Source: DSM-111022 sp043424535
GTDB lineage: Bacteria > Bacillota > Bacilli > Lactobacillales > Aerococcaceae
DNA length: 7,135 nucleotides
Direction of reading: 5' to 3'
Assembly (NCBI GenBank): GCA_043424535.1
Contig: JBHWOV010000036.1
Coordinates: 1 to 7,135, forward strand
Each line of letters begins with the position of its first letter. The first letter of the stretch is position 1. The translations under genes and the position numbers were made by a program. The notes beneath the pieces were generated by a model that did no database searches, was not told the DNA's origin, and saw nothing but the letters and a program-made list of their open reading frames with translations. Positions 1 through 5,546 of this stretch are shown here, piece after piece.

Positions 1-52
1 CGAGTGGCTTTTGTGTGCCAATCAATAATATAAAATTATTAATTTTGTTCTT
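1..52. other. Downstream flank of pox
   Basis: An AT-rich tail after the oxidase stop codon. It contains a weak 6-bp AT-only inverted repeat (AAAATT/AATTTT at about 32-46) and a short TGGC/GCCA pair at 5-20. Neither is strong enough to call as a terminator; the true one may lie past the left edge. Confidence 0.3.
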
Positions 53-1834
53 TTATTTTATATATTGTGATGATAATCCTGCTTGTTCTAAATAATAACG
101 TAATGGCATCAAATTCTCTGCTTCATAACGTTCTTTATAAACATTAATGTCGTCTTCAGAGTGGAGTTGCGGATCTAAAATAAGATTTTCAACTGGAATT
201 GGACGATCATTTGTAATCTTACAGTCAATCACTACTGTTTGACCTTCATTGTTCGCTTGAACAGCTTGTTCCATAACTTGGTGAATATCTTCAATGCGTT
301 CTACGGTTAATCCTAATGCACCTTGAGCTTCGGCGATTTTAGCGAAATCAACTGGAATCGTGATATCCGTACCAAATGTCGTTTCATTGGTATCTTCATA
401 TTTATTTTTGATAAATGCATATTCTTGATTAGAAAACACCACATTAATCGTCGGTAAATTATAACGCACATGCGTCACAATATCTGGATAGACCATTGAG
501 AATGCACCATCTCCAGCTAAATTCCATACTTGACGATCTGGATGAGCACGTTTAGCTCCGAGTGCTCCAGGTAAGCCAATTCCCATTGTTGCGAATAATG
601 GTGATGTCCGCCACATATTTTTCGGTGTCATATGTAAATGACGAATCGAAGTTTGTGTTGCATTCCCTACATCAATCGCATAAATTGCATCCTCTGCAGC
701 ATAGCGATTAATTGCATCATATACTTGATAAAATTGCAATGGTCCAGATTCTTTTGTTTCTAATTTTTGCATATATTCACGCCAATTGGCTGCATTTTCA
801 ATATTTGCTTGCCACCAAGCTGAGTCTTCTTGTTGCTTAACTTTATCAAGGAGCGAAGCAAGTGCTTCTCCAGCATCGGCAACTAAGGCGATATCTGTTT
901 CGTGTCTTTTACCAATCATTGCTGGGTTAATATCAATTTGGATAAAGTTTTTGACATTTCTAAATGTCCCTTCAATCTCAGCAAATGGGAAATTCGAACC
1001 AATAAATAATACAGTATCTGCTTCAAGAATCGCTTCATTTGCGGGTTTCCAGCCTACACGATAAGTTGAGCCTAATAAGCCTTCAAAATCCCATTCAAAG
1101 GTTTCAAAGTTCTTACCTGTTGTAATAACAGGGGCCTTAATTTTCCGTGATAATGCTTGGACTGCATCGCCATGTCCCATTGTACCAATTCCTGCATAAA
1201 TAATTGGACTCTCTGCTTGATTAAGCATTTCTGCCATTTGATCAATTTTTGATTCATCGAGTCTTGGTGGAGCTGGTTGTTGGTATGATGGACCTGATGA
1301 ATAATATTTAGATGCATCAATTTCAGTAAAGCCAAAATCAGCGGGCACTTCAAGTACTGCAACCCCCTTATAGGCAATCGCATGTCTAGCTGCTTCATCA
1401 ACCAATTTCGGTAATTGTTCTGGATAAGCAACACGGTGATTGTATACAGCTAAATGATCATACATAGAAAATTGATCCATCTCTTGGAAAGCATCCATAT
1501 TTAATTCTTTTTGTGGTCGTGCCCCTAAAATCGCGACAACTGGGATGCCGTCCATCTGCGCATCATACAAACCATTAATTAGATGACTCGCACCTGGACC
1601 ACCTGAACCGATACACACTCCTAGATTACCATTATATTTCCGTTGCATCACTGCAGCCATTGCCCCGACTTCTTCATGCTTTACTTGAATAAATTCAATT
1701 TGATGTTCATCAGAAGCTAAAGCGTCCATTAAAGAGTTTAATGTTCCTGAAGGAATACCATATATTGTATCCACTCCCCATCCTTCTAACACTTTTAATG
1801 ATGCGACACTTGCGAGAATCGTATCTTTACTCAA
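53..1834 (-). CDS. pox: Pyruvate oxidase (FAD/ThDP-dependent, phosphate- and O2-using, H2O2-forming)
   Basis: Cytoplasmic flavoenzyme converting pyruvate, phosphate and O2 to acetyl phosphate, CO2 and H2O2; acetyl phosphate then yields ATP through acetate kinase. The 593-residue length is normal for the family. The N-terminal ThDP (PYR) domain covers about residues 5-165 and carries KHEEVGAMAA (52-61), whose first Glu (E54) matches the Glu that activates the ThDP aminopyrimidine. A central FAD-binding domain (about 195-340) follows, then the PP domain with GDGAFSM (441-447) and the ThDP/Mg asparagine 25 residues later (N469). Wording such as GKNFETFEWDFE and TPKNMWRTSPLFATMG closely resembles, from memory, Aerococcus viridans pyruvate oxidase, so I prefer this to acetolactate synthase. 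The start is TTG at 1834-1832, with AAGGGG seven bases upstream and no in-frame ATG nearby; the protein N-terminus MSKDTILASVASLKVLEGWG aligns with relatives. The gene is monocistronic, with its own promoter and with the terminator of the pspA operon upstream. Equivalent to spxB of streptococci. Confidence 0.95.
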   Translation of the reverse strand: MSKDTILASVASLKVLEGWGVDTIYGIPSGTLNSLMDALASDEHQIEFIQVKHEEVGAMAAVMQRKYNGNLGVCIGSGGPGASHLINGLYDAQMDGIPVVAILGARPQKELNMDAFQEMDQFSMYDHLAVYNHRVAYPEQLPKLVDEAARHAIAYKGVAVLEVPADFGFTEIDASKYYSSGPSYQQPAPPRLDESKIDQMAEMLNQAESPIIYAGIGTMGHGDAVQALSRKIKAPVITTGKNFETFEWDFEGLLGSTYRVGWKPANEAILEADTVLFIGSNFPFAEIEGTFRNVKNFIQIDINPAMIGKRHETDIALVADAGEALASLLDKVKQQEDSAWWQANIENAANWREYMQKLETKESGPLQFYQVYDAINRYAAEDAIYAIDVGNATQTSIRHLHMTPKNMWRTSPLFATMGIGLPGALGAKRAHPDRQVWNLAGDGAFSMVYPDIVTHVRYNLPTINVVFSNQEYAFIKNKYEDTNETTFGTDITIPVDFAKIAEAQGALGLTVERIEDIHQVMEQAVQANNEGQTVVIDCKITNDRPIPVENLILDPQLHSEDDINVYKERYEAENLMPLRYYLEQAGLSSQYIK

Positions 1835-1841
1835 TTGAAAA

Positions 1842-1849
1842 CCCCTTCC
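1842..1849 (-). promoter_or_regulatory. Ribosome binding site that fixes the TTG start of pox
   Basis: On the minus strand GGAAGGGG ends seven bases before the TTG at 1834-1832. The only nearby ATG (1857-1855) is in another frame and reaches a stop at 1833-1831, so TTG is the real start. The spacing and purine run are typical for a Firmicute. Confidence 0.7.
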
Positions 1850-1857
1850 GCTTTCAT
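1842..1857 (-). promoter_or_regulatory. Partial cre-like (CcpA) match in the pox leader
   Basis: The minus strand reads ATGAAAGCGGAAGGGG. Against the degenerate cre pattern WTGNAANCGNWNNCW it matches the left half fully and fails at the last two fixed positions. It lies just downstream of the predicted transcription start and overlaps the ribosome binding site, a position where binding would block expression. Streptococcal pyruvate oxidase genes are known to be under carbon-catabolite control, which makes the match worth noting. The right half is poor and the GC content here serves the Shine-Dalgarno, so chance is a fair alternative. Confidence 0.27.
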
Positions 1858-1872
1858 TTATTTCTCGGTCCT

Positions 1873-1881
1873 ATTGTAACA
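1873..1881 (-). promoter_or_regulatory. Extended -10 promoter of pox
   Basis: The minus strand reads TGTTACAAT, a TG-N-extended -10 with hexamer TACAAT (one change from consensus). No good -35 hexamer is found 16-18 bases upstream. Transcription would begin near 1866, giving a leader of about 32 bases before the TTG start. Confidence 0.6.
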
Positions 1882-1969
1882 TATGTGGATTATTTTGACT
1901 GTAATATGCTTATGAATATTTATCGTGCTATAAATTTTTGTTATTCTTTTTACTCGACTAAACAATATA

Positions 1970-1999
1970 AAAAGCTTCTCAAAAATTTGAGAAGCTTTT
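1970..1999 (-). terminator. Rho-independent terminator of the TPM-pspA operon
   Basis: A perfect 14-bp inverted repeat (arms 1970-1983 and 1986-1999, core GCTTCTC/GAGAAGC) begins seven bases after the pspA stop codon. On the minus strand it is followed by a T-rich run (TTTTTATATT). The two-base centre would open into a small loop. It separates the pspA transcript from the pox promoter about 90 bases further on. Confidence 0.85.
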
Positions 2000-2006
2000 G
2001 CATTCA

Positions 2007-2687
2007 TTAATTTTGATTCAATTCTTCTTTTAAACGTGACAATTCTTCTTCAACTGTCGCAGATGTGTCATTCGCATATTTTTCTTCTAATGAGGTTGCT
2101 TCGTCAACTGGCTCTTGGTCCAATTCACTCATCGCATTCGCTTCATCTAACATGCGGTCCGCCTTTGCTTCCATCCGCTCAAAATTGCTCATCGCACTCT
2201 CAGAACGACGAGAAGTCGTAGCCGTCCGATTCATTGTTTCTTGAGCTTCAGCAACAGAGATTTTTCCTTTAATAACATTACGACGAGCTTTTAATGTTTC
2301 AATGTCTTTGGCTAATTTATCATGCATTTCACGCATTTTAATCGCATTCTCGTGCGCTGTTGCATAAGAACTCGCTAAGCCTGAACCAATGCTTTCGACT
2401 TCATTCTTTTTCGTTAAGAAGACACGTGCATCATCGTCATTACCTGCTTGAATTGCTTTTTTAGCTAGTTCTTCGTATTTTTTTACTTCCGCTTCATTTT
2501 CTTCGACTTCACGTTTAGTGCGTTTTTCTTCAGCGATTACAGATGCTGTTGAACGCTTTACTTCAGCTAAATCATCTGTCATTTCACGTAAATATTGGTC
2601 GATCATTTTCTCAGGATCTTCCATTCGATCGATGATATTGTTAATATTCGCATTAATAATTGATCCGAACCGTTCTAAAATTGACAT
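2007..2687 (-). CDS. pspA: PspA/IM30 (Vipp1) family envelope-stress protein
   Basis: A 226-residue, highly charged, almost wholly helical protein of the ESCRT-III-like PspA/IM30 family. Such proteins assemble into rods or rings on the inner face of the cytoplasmic membrane and preserve it under stress. An amphipathic N-terminal helix (about 1-20) is followed by the family signature EDPEKMIDQYLREM (23-36), a long coiled-coil hairpin (about 37-150), and the conserved helix with FERMEAKADRMLDEANA (169-185). The tail (190-226) is acidic and ends in a last short helix. Length is typical. The ATG start has GGAGGA six bases upstream (2694-2699). It is the second gene of an operon, 47 bases after the TPM-domain gene, and is followed directly by a terminator. 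Bacillus subtilis also pairs pspA with TPM-domain and other membrane genes (pspA-ydjGHI), which supports a functional link. Family call secure; physiological trigger unknown. Confidence 0.93.
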   Translation of the reverse strand: MSILERFGSIINANINNIIDRMEDPEKMIDQYLREMTDDLAEVKRSTASVIAEEKRTKREVEENEAEVKKYEELAKKAIQAGNDDDARVFLTKKNEVESIGSGLASSYATAHENAIKMREMHDKLAKDIETLKARRNVIKGKISVAEAQETMNRTATTSRRSESAMSNFERMEAKADRMLDEANAMSELDQEPVDEATSLEEKYANDTSATVEEELSRLKEELNQN

Positions 2688-2734
2688 ATCTTTTCCTCCA
2701 TTGATTGTGAATAAATAGCGTCAACAAATGTTTA

Positions 2735-3814
2735 CTATTCTTTAGTGTCTTCTTCGTCTGAATACTTTCTAATAAGCGCTTCATCAACATCTTCTGTACC
2801 AAAGGTTTCTAATGGTGTATTGAGAATCTCTTCTGTTCGCTTAGCTTCAATTGCTTCTTGTTCCTTGCGTTTTTTCCACCAATAATAAAGCAGAGCAAGA
2901 ATAACTCCAACGCCCAAGACCATCAAGACCGGAATCCACGGTGAAGTTGTCACTTCCATAATTCGATCTGCAGCATCTCTAAATGCTTTAGAAAAGAATT
3001 GAGCTTCATTTAAATCAGTGTCATAGTAATAGCGATCGATATAATCAAGAATAATATTCGCTGCTTCTTGATCAATCACTTGTTCTGCAGCTGTTCCTGT
3101 GACATAGTAACTAAAATACTCATTACCACTAGGTGGCTCATAAAACATCAGCAAGAAATGCCCTTCATCAGTAAACAATTCATCATATTTTTCCTGAGCA
3201 AATTGCCCAACATCTTCACCACTCGCATGGGTATTGCCATTAATGTTATCTGTGATATAAACGTGTGGTTGAACGCCTGTTTTCTGATAGAAATATTTGA
3301 GTCCTTCTTCTAATACACCCGGATTATCAATCCAATTTGCATGATCTGTGTAATAATTCGTTTCATTCACTGTTCCTGCAGGTAATGGGGTCCGCTCGAC
3401 TGTTGAAGCAGTGATCTGTTGATTATTATTAGTAGAGCTACCTGAATCTCCAGACAATAGTGGCATAATAAAAACTGCTAAGAAAAGCAAACCAACAATA
3501 AGCCAAAGAATCGGTCCGCAACCACCGTCTCCACCGCCACCAGGAGGTGGCCCTACTGGACGACGATAGCGTCTTCGTCTGCCGAACATGCCTCCGCCCA
3601 TCGGAACTGGAAAAATCATCGGTCCACTTCGACGATATGGCGGTCGAACGCCACCATAGTTACCGCCAAAACCACCACCGCCCATCGATGGACCACGATT
3701 TCCGCCACCTCGACCAGCTGAACTACTACGTCCACCAAAGCCACGAGAACCGCCGAAGCCACCTGAACGACCTCCTTGGCCGCCACCGCCACCTCCGCGT
3801 CCTCCTCTAGCCAT
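2735..3814 (-). CDS. TPM-domain membrane protein with Gly/Arg-rich N-terminus
   Basis: About 359 residues, not assignable to a named gene. The parts, numbered roughly, are: a low-complexity region (1-95) packed with GG, RGG, GFGG and an RRRRYRR cluster; a transmembrane helix (about 101-120, ILWLIVGLLFLAVFIMPLL); a Ser/Asn/Gln linker; a TPM-type domain (about 150-290) with YYTDHANWI, GVQPHVYITD and DEGHFLLMFYEP; a second transmembrane helix (about 294-313, ending YYWWKKRK); and a charged tail. The positive-inside rule puts both termini in the cytoplasm and the TPM domain outside. TPM domains are linked to photosystem II repair (Psb32) and to PspA partners. Start: I prefer the ATG at 3814-3812 because GTGAGGG lies six bases before it; the ATG at 3820 would abut that site and add only two residues. 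First gene of the operon with pspA. The low-complexity stretch is far richer in G+C than its surroundings because of Gly and Arg codons. Confidence 0.82.
   Translation of the reverse strand: MARGGRGGGGGGQGGRSGGFGGSRGFGGRSSSAGRGGGNRGPSMGGGGFGGNYGGVRPPYRRSGPMIFPVPMGGGMFGRRRRYRRPVGPPPGGGGDGGCGPILWLIVGLLFLAVFIMPLLSGDSGSSTNNNQQITASTVERTPLPAGTVNETNYYTDHANWIDNPGVLEEGLKYFYQKTGVQPHVYITDNINGNTHASGEDVGQFAQEKYDELFTDEGHFLLMFYEPPSGNEYFSYYVTGTAAEQVIDQEAANIILDYIDRYYYDTDLNEAQFFSKAFRDAADRIMEVTTSPWIPVLMVLGVGVILALLYYWWKKRKEQEAIEAKRTEEILNTPLETFGTEDVDEALIRKYSDEEDTKE
3530..3812 (-). repeat. Gly/Arg-rich low-complexity coding tract
   Basis: Degenerate GGN/CGN codon repeats encode the N-terminal tail of the TPM-domain protein. 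On the plus strand the tract appears as repeated ccaccg, ccgcca and ccaaag units, densest at 3660-3805. These are imperfect short repeats, not an exact tandem array. The tract stands out as a G+C peak in an otherwise AT-rich window. Confidence 0.6.
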
Positions 3815-3820
3815 AAGCAT

Positions 3821-3827
3821 CCCTCAC
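3821..3827 (-). promoter_or_regulatory. Ribosome binding site choosing the second ATG of the TPM gene
   Basis: GTGAGGG on the minus strand is followed directly by one ATG (3820-3818) and, six bases away, by a second in-frame ATG (3814-3812). Normal spacing favours the second. Confidence 0.55.
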
Positions 3828-3862
3828 TTTCTTTATGCCTTATAAATGATTTAGTATTTATA

Positions 3863-3890
3863 TCATTAATCGATAAATCGATGTTTATGA
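3863..3890. promoter_or_regulatory. Possible operator: doubled ATCGAT palindrome at the TPM-pspA promoter
   Basis: Two copies of the self-complementary ATCGAT (3869-3874 and 3877-3882), two bases apart, sit between outer arms TCAT (3863-3866) and ATGA (3887-3890). The element lies immediately downstream of the predicted -10, at about the transcription start, where a repressor would act. It matches no regulator consensus that I recognise. In such AT-rich DNA part of the symmetry may be chance. Confidence 0.3.
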
Positions 3891-3894
3891 CTAC

Positions 3895-3905
3895 ATTATA
3901 TAGCA
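3895..3905 (-). promoter_or_regulatory. Promoter -10 region of the TPM-pspA operon
   Basis: The minus strand reads TGCTATATAAT. It contains the exact consensus TATAAT (3900-3895) and, in an overlapping register, TG-C-TATATA, an extended -10. No convincing -35 hexamer is found 16-18 bases upstream. The start would be near 3888, giving a leader of about 70 bases. Confidence 0.55.
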
Positions 3906-4039
3906 ATTCTTAAGATTAAGACATTAATTTGATTAAAACGAAATCATTTAATTTCAGAAAATTTACTTTACAAAATAATCACATCATCAAGAAATCTTTC
4001 ATTCTTTTTGACACATTAAGTATATCACATACTTCTCTA

Positions 4040-4064
4040 TTTTCATCCGTCTTGAGGATGAAAA
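4040..4064 (-). terminator. Hairpin after the MagIII-like gene, possible terminator
   Basis: A perfect 9-bp stem (TTTTCATCC / GGATGAAAA) with a 7-base loop lies about 28 bases past the stop codon of the minus-strand gene. On the minus strand the bases after the stem (TAGAGAAG) are not a T-run; the T-run lies before the stem. On the plus strand a T-run follows a few bases after it, but no plus-strand gene ends here. It is a plausible end of the LOG operon transcript but not a textbook terminator. Confidence 0.35.
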
Positions 4065-4091
4065 AACTATTTTTTCTTCGCTTTAAAAAGG

Positions 4092-4733
4092 TTACTCTTC
4101 AAGAAACTGTTCTTTGAATTGTTTCATTTTTTGTTCGTCCCGAAGATATAATTTACCGAATTCATCAATTAACCCATGAAATTCCTGCGCATCCACAAAT
4201 GTAAAATTTTGGGGCAGATTAACTGCCTTCTTTAGCTGAGAATATCTCGTATAGTGCCTGTCTTCTAAATAAGAAAATAATCTTCTAGCATAAGCATCCG
4301 CAATAAATGCAACTTGATCAAATACATAGACTAATAATACATCTGCTGTTTCTTCTCCAATACCATGAATCGTTAAAAGTTCTTGTCTCAATCGTGGTGA
4401 ATAATAATCAGCTATCGCGTCATAACCCCATTGATGCTGCTCAAACCATTGAAAGGTCTCTTGAATTGCTCGAGATTTATTCTTATAAAATCCTGATGGA
4501 CGAATGAGTGTTTGTAGCTCAGCATTACTTAATGCTACAATTTCTTTTGGTTCAAAGTTTGTTTTTTCTTTTAAGTTTATTAATGTCTTTTCGACATTGC
4601 TCCAAGCAGTATTCTGAACTAAAATCGCCCCTAATATAATTTCTGTTTTGGATTCTGCAGGCCACCAACCACTGGGACCAATGAGTTGAGATAATGTTTG
4701 ATACAATCGCTCGATATTAACTTGAGAATGCAT
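4092..4733 (-). CDS. Endonuclease III-related DNA glycosylase, MagIII-like (COG2231 type)
   Basis: A 213-residue HhH-GPD protein expected to excise damaged, probably alkylated, bases. Visible parts: GWWP (22-25), GAILVQNTAWSNVEK (35-49), RPSGFYKNK (78-86), the helix-hairpin-helix HGIGEETAD (123-131), and the catalytic aspartate in FIADAY (D146). The position of the catalytic lysine of true endonuclease III is Glu here (GEET in place of GRKT), and there are no cysteines at all, so the C-terminal [4Fe-4S] cluster is absent. Both traits, and the WWP, QNT and RPSGFY motifs, point to the 3-methyladenine glycosylase MagIII of Helicobacter pylori and its COG2231 relatives, i.e. a monofunctional glycosylase without lyase activity. 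A C-terminal lysine (K194 in EFGK) sits about where MagIII has its modified lysine; that alignment is from memory. ATG start with AAAGGA upstream. It lies 46 bases after the LOG gene and is probably co-transcribed. Substrate unproven. Confidence 0.82.
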   Translation of the reverse strand: MHSQVNIERLYQTLSQLIGPSGWWPAESKTEIILGAILVQNTAWSNVEKTLINLKEKTNFEPKEIVALSNAELQTLIRPSGFYKNKSRAIQETFQWFEQHQWGYDAIADYYSPRLRQELLTIHGIGEETADVLLVYVFDQVAFIADAYARRLFSYLEDRHYTRYSQLKKAVNLPQNFTFVDAQEFHGLIDEFGKLYLRDEQKMKQFKEQFLEE

Positions 4734-4779
4734 ATGCTTCCTTTCTGGTTTTATAATTAAAGATCGTATTCATTCATCA

Positions 4780-5331
4780 TTATGATATGAGATTGGCATA
4801 ATTTTCAATAAATGCCTCAATTTCCCGCCAGTCATCTGAAAATAATGTGAGATTACGGTCTTCTTTGCTTAAAAAGCCATCTGCCACCATTTTATCAAAG
4901 AATTGTTCCAAATGATTATAATAACCATTCACATTCATTAAAATACTTGGGCTATTATTTTGTCCCACACGCGCCCAAGAAATAGTCTGTGCAATTTCTT
5001 CTAAAGTCCCCGGTCCACCAGGTAAAGCAATGAAAACATCTCCTTGTTCAATCATTTGATCTTTTCGTTCGGACATTGTCTCGACTTCGATGAGTGTATC
5101 AATCGCATGATGACCAATTTCTCTATCTAGTAAAAATGTTGGCATAATGCCAATTACTTGACCGTGATTCTCTATTACAGTATCTGCAACAACCCCCATT
5201 AATCCGACATTGCCACCCCCGTAGACCAATTGATGATCATTTTGGACTATCCATTCTCCTAACTCAATGGCTTTCTCCTTAAAAACAGGATTATTCCCAG
5301 CATTGGCTCCACAAAATACAGTGATATTCAT
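4780..5331 (-). CDS. LOG family protein (TIGR00730), nucleoside 5'-monophosphate phosphoribohydrolase
   Basis: A 183-residue cytoplasmic Rossmann-type protein. It has both family signatures: GGGNVGLMG (38-46) and PGGPGTLEE (104-112, usually PGGxGTxxE), plus SERKD (87-91) with the conserved arginine R89. Members hydrolyse the N-glycosidic bond of AMP-like or cytokinin nucleotides, releasing base and ribose 5-phosphate; bacterial members are often annotated as cytokinin riboside monophosphate phosphoribohydrolases although the true substrate is usually untested. The N-terminus MNITVFCGAN is the standard family start, and length is normal. The ATG has GAGGA seven bases upstream. The gene ends in three consecutive in-frame stops (TAA TGA TGA). 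It is first in a likely two-gene operon with the MagIII-like glycosylase and has an extended -10 promoter about 30 bases upstream. Confidence 0.92.
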   Translation of the reverse strand: MNITVFCGANAGNNPVFKEKAIELGEWIVQNDHQLVYGGGNVGLMGVVADTVIENHGQVIGIMPTFLLDREIGHHAIDTLIEVETMSERKDQMIEQGDVFIALPGGPGTLEEIAQTISWARVGQNNSPSILMNVNGYYNHLEQFFDKMVADGFLSKEDRNLTLFSDDWREIEAFIENYANLIS

Positions 5332-5359
5332 ATTCTCTTCCTCTCAAATAATTTATTTT

Positions 5360-5368
5360 ATTATATCA
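5360..5368 (-). promoter_or_regulatory. Extended -10 promoter of the LOG operon
   Basis: The minus strand reads TGATATAAT: a consensus TATAAT with the TG extension one base upstream. No -35 at the proper distance is evident. The leader would be about 20 bases. A weaker second possibility further upstream is TTGGAC and TATTCT spaced by 17 bases. Confidence 0.6.
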
Positions 5369-5457
5369 AAGCTTCTTTCAATCAGTACATTGCAAGTAGA
5401 ATAAAATATATCAACAAGTTGTCCAATACCAACATTTTTCTTTCAACTGCATAATCA

Positions 5458-5466
5458 TGGTATAAT
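5458..5466 (+). promoter_or_regulatory. Extended -10 promoter of the YczE-type gene
   Basis: TGGTATAAT: exact TATAAT (5461-5466) with a TG extension. The hexamer 17 bases upstream is TTCTTT, a poor -35. Transcription from about 5473 leaves a leader of about 78 bases before the TTG start, in which I see no clear hairpin or known riboswitch. Confidence 0.6.
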
Positions 5467-5537
5467 TATTTAGGTGACAAAATAACACATTTTCATACAT
5501 CGCTAATCCAAATATCAGTCATCTCACACTTCATAAG

Positions 5538-5546
5538 AAAGGAAAG
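5538..5546 (+). promoter_or_regulatory. Ribosome binding site that fixes the TTG start of the YczE-type gene
   Basis: AAAGGAAAG lies eight bases (counted from AAAGGA) before the TTG at 5552-5554. No ATG in this frame lies between it and the first transmembrane helix, which starts within the first ten codons, so TTG is the natural start. Confidence 0.7.

Larger units (their letters stand above)
3828..4091. other. Intergenic region between the MagIII-like gene and the TPM operon
   Basis: About 265 bases without a believable gene. It holds the TPM-pspA promoter and doubled ATCGAT element at its left, and an inverted repeat at 4040-4064 near its right. A perfect TTGACA occurs on the plus strand at 4008-4013, but no -10 lies at proper spacing and no plus-strand gene follows. 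The stretch 3907-4035 is AT-rich and shows nothing else I can support. Confidence 0.5.

Noticed and set aside
3..46. Possible pox terminator
   Set aside because: Only weak AT-rich or 4-bp pairings are visible before the window edge.
786..1064. 92-codon plus-strand frame inside pox
   Set aside because: It is antisense to a fully supported enzyme gene, lacks a ribosome binding site and resembles no family.
1072..1434. 120-codon minus-strand frame inside pox in another frame
   Set aside because: Its low-complexity Leu/His/Gln-rich translation is a shifted reading of the oxidase gene, with no start signal.
1918..1935. Inverted repeat ATTTAT-N6-ATAAAT upstream of the pox promoter, considered as a regulator site
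   Set aside because: Six AT-only pairs in AT-rich DNA are expected by chance, and it does not fit the Rex, CcpA or Fur patterns I know.
1741..2010. 89-codon plus-strand frame spanning the pox promoter
   Set aside because: It runs through the pox start region and the terminator hairpin at 1970-1999; no ribosome binding site and no recognisable product.
2036..2718. Plus-strand frames antisense to pspA (2036-2221 and 2518-2718)
   Set aside because: These are antisense readings of coiled-coil codons, without start signals.
3068..3906. Frames overlapping the TPM gene (3068-3313 plus, 3547-3810 plus, 3616-3906 minus)
   Set aside because: Their His/Arg-rich or Val/Ala-rich translations come from reading the Gly/Arg repeat codons in other frames; the minus one also runs across the operon promoter.
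3929..4117. 62-codon plus-strand frame in the intergenic region, with TTGACA at 4008
   Set aside because: AT-rich Phe/Lys/Leu translation, no ribosome binding site, overlaps the 3' end of the MagIII-like gene, and the TTGACA lies inside the frame with no -10 partner.
4307..4507. 66-codon plus-strand frame inside the MagIII-like gene
   Set aside because: Antisense shadow with no initiation signal.
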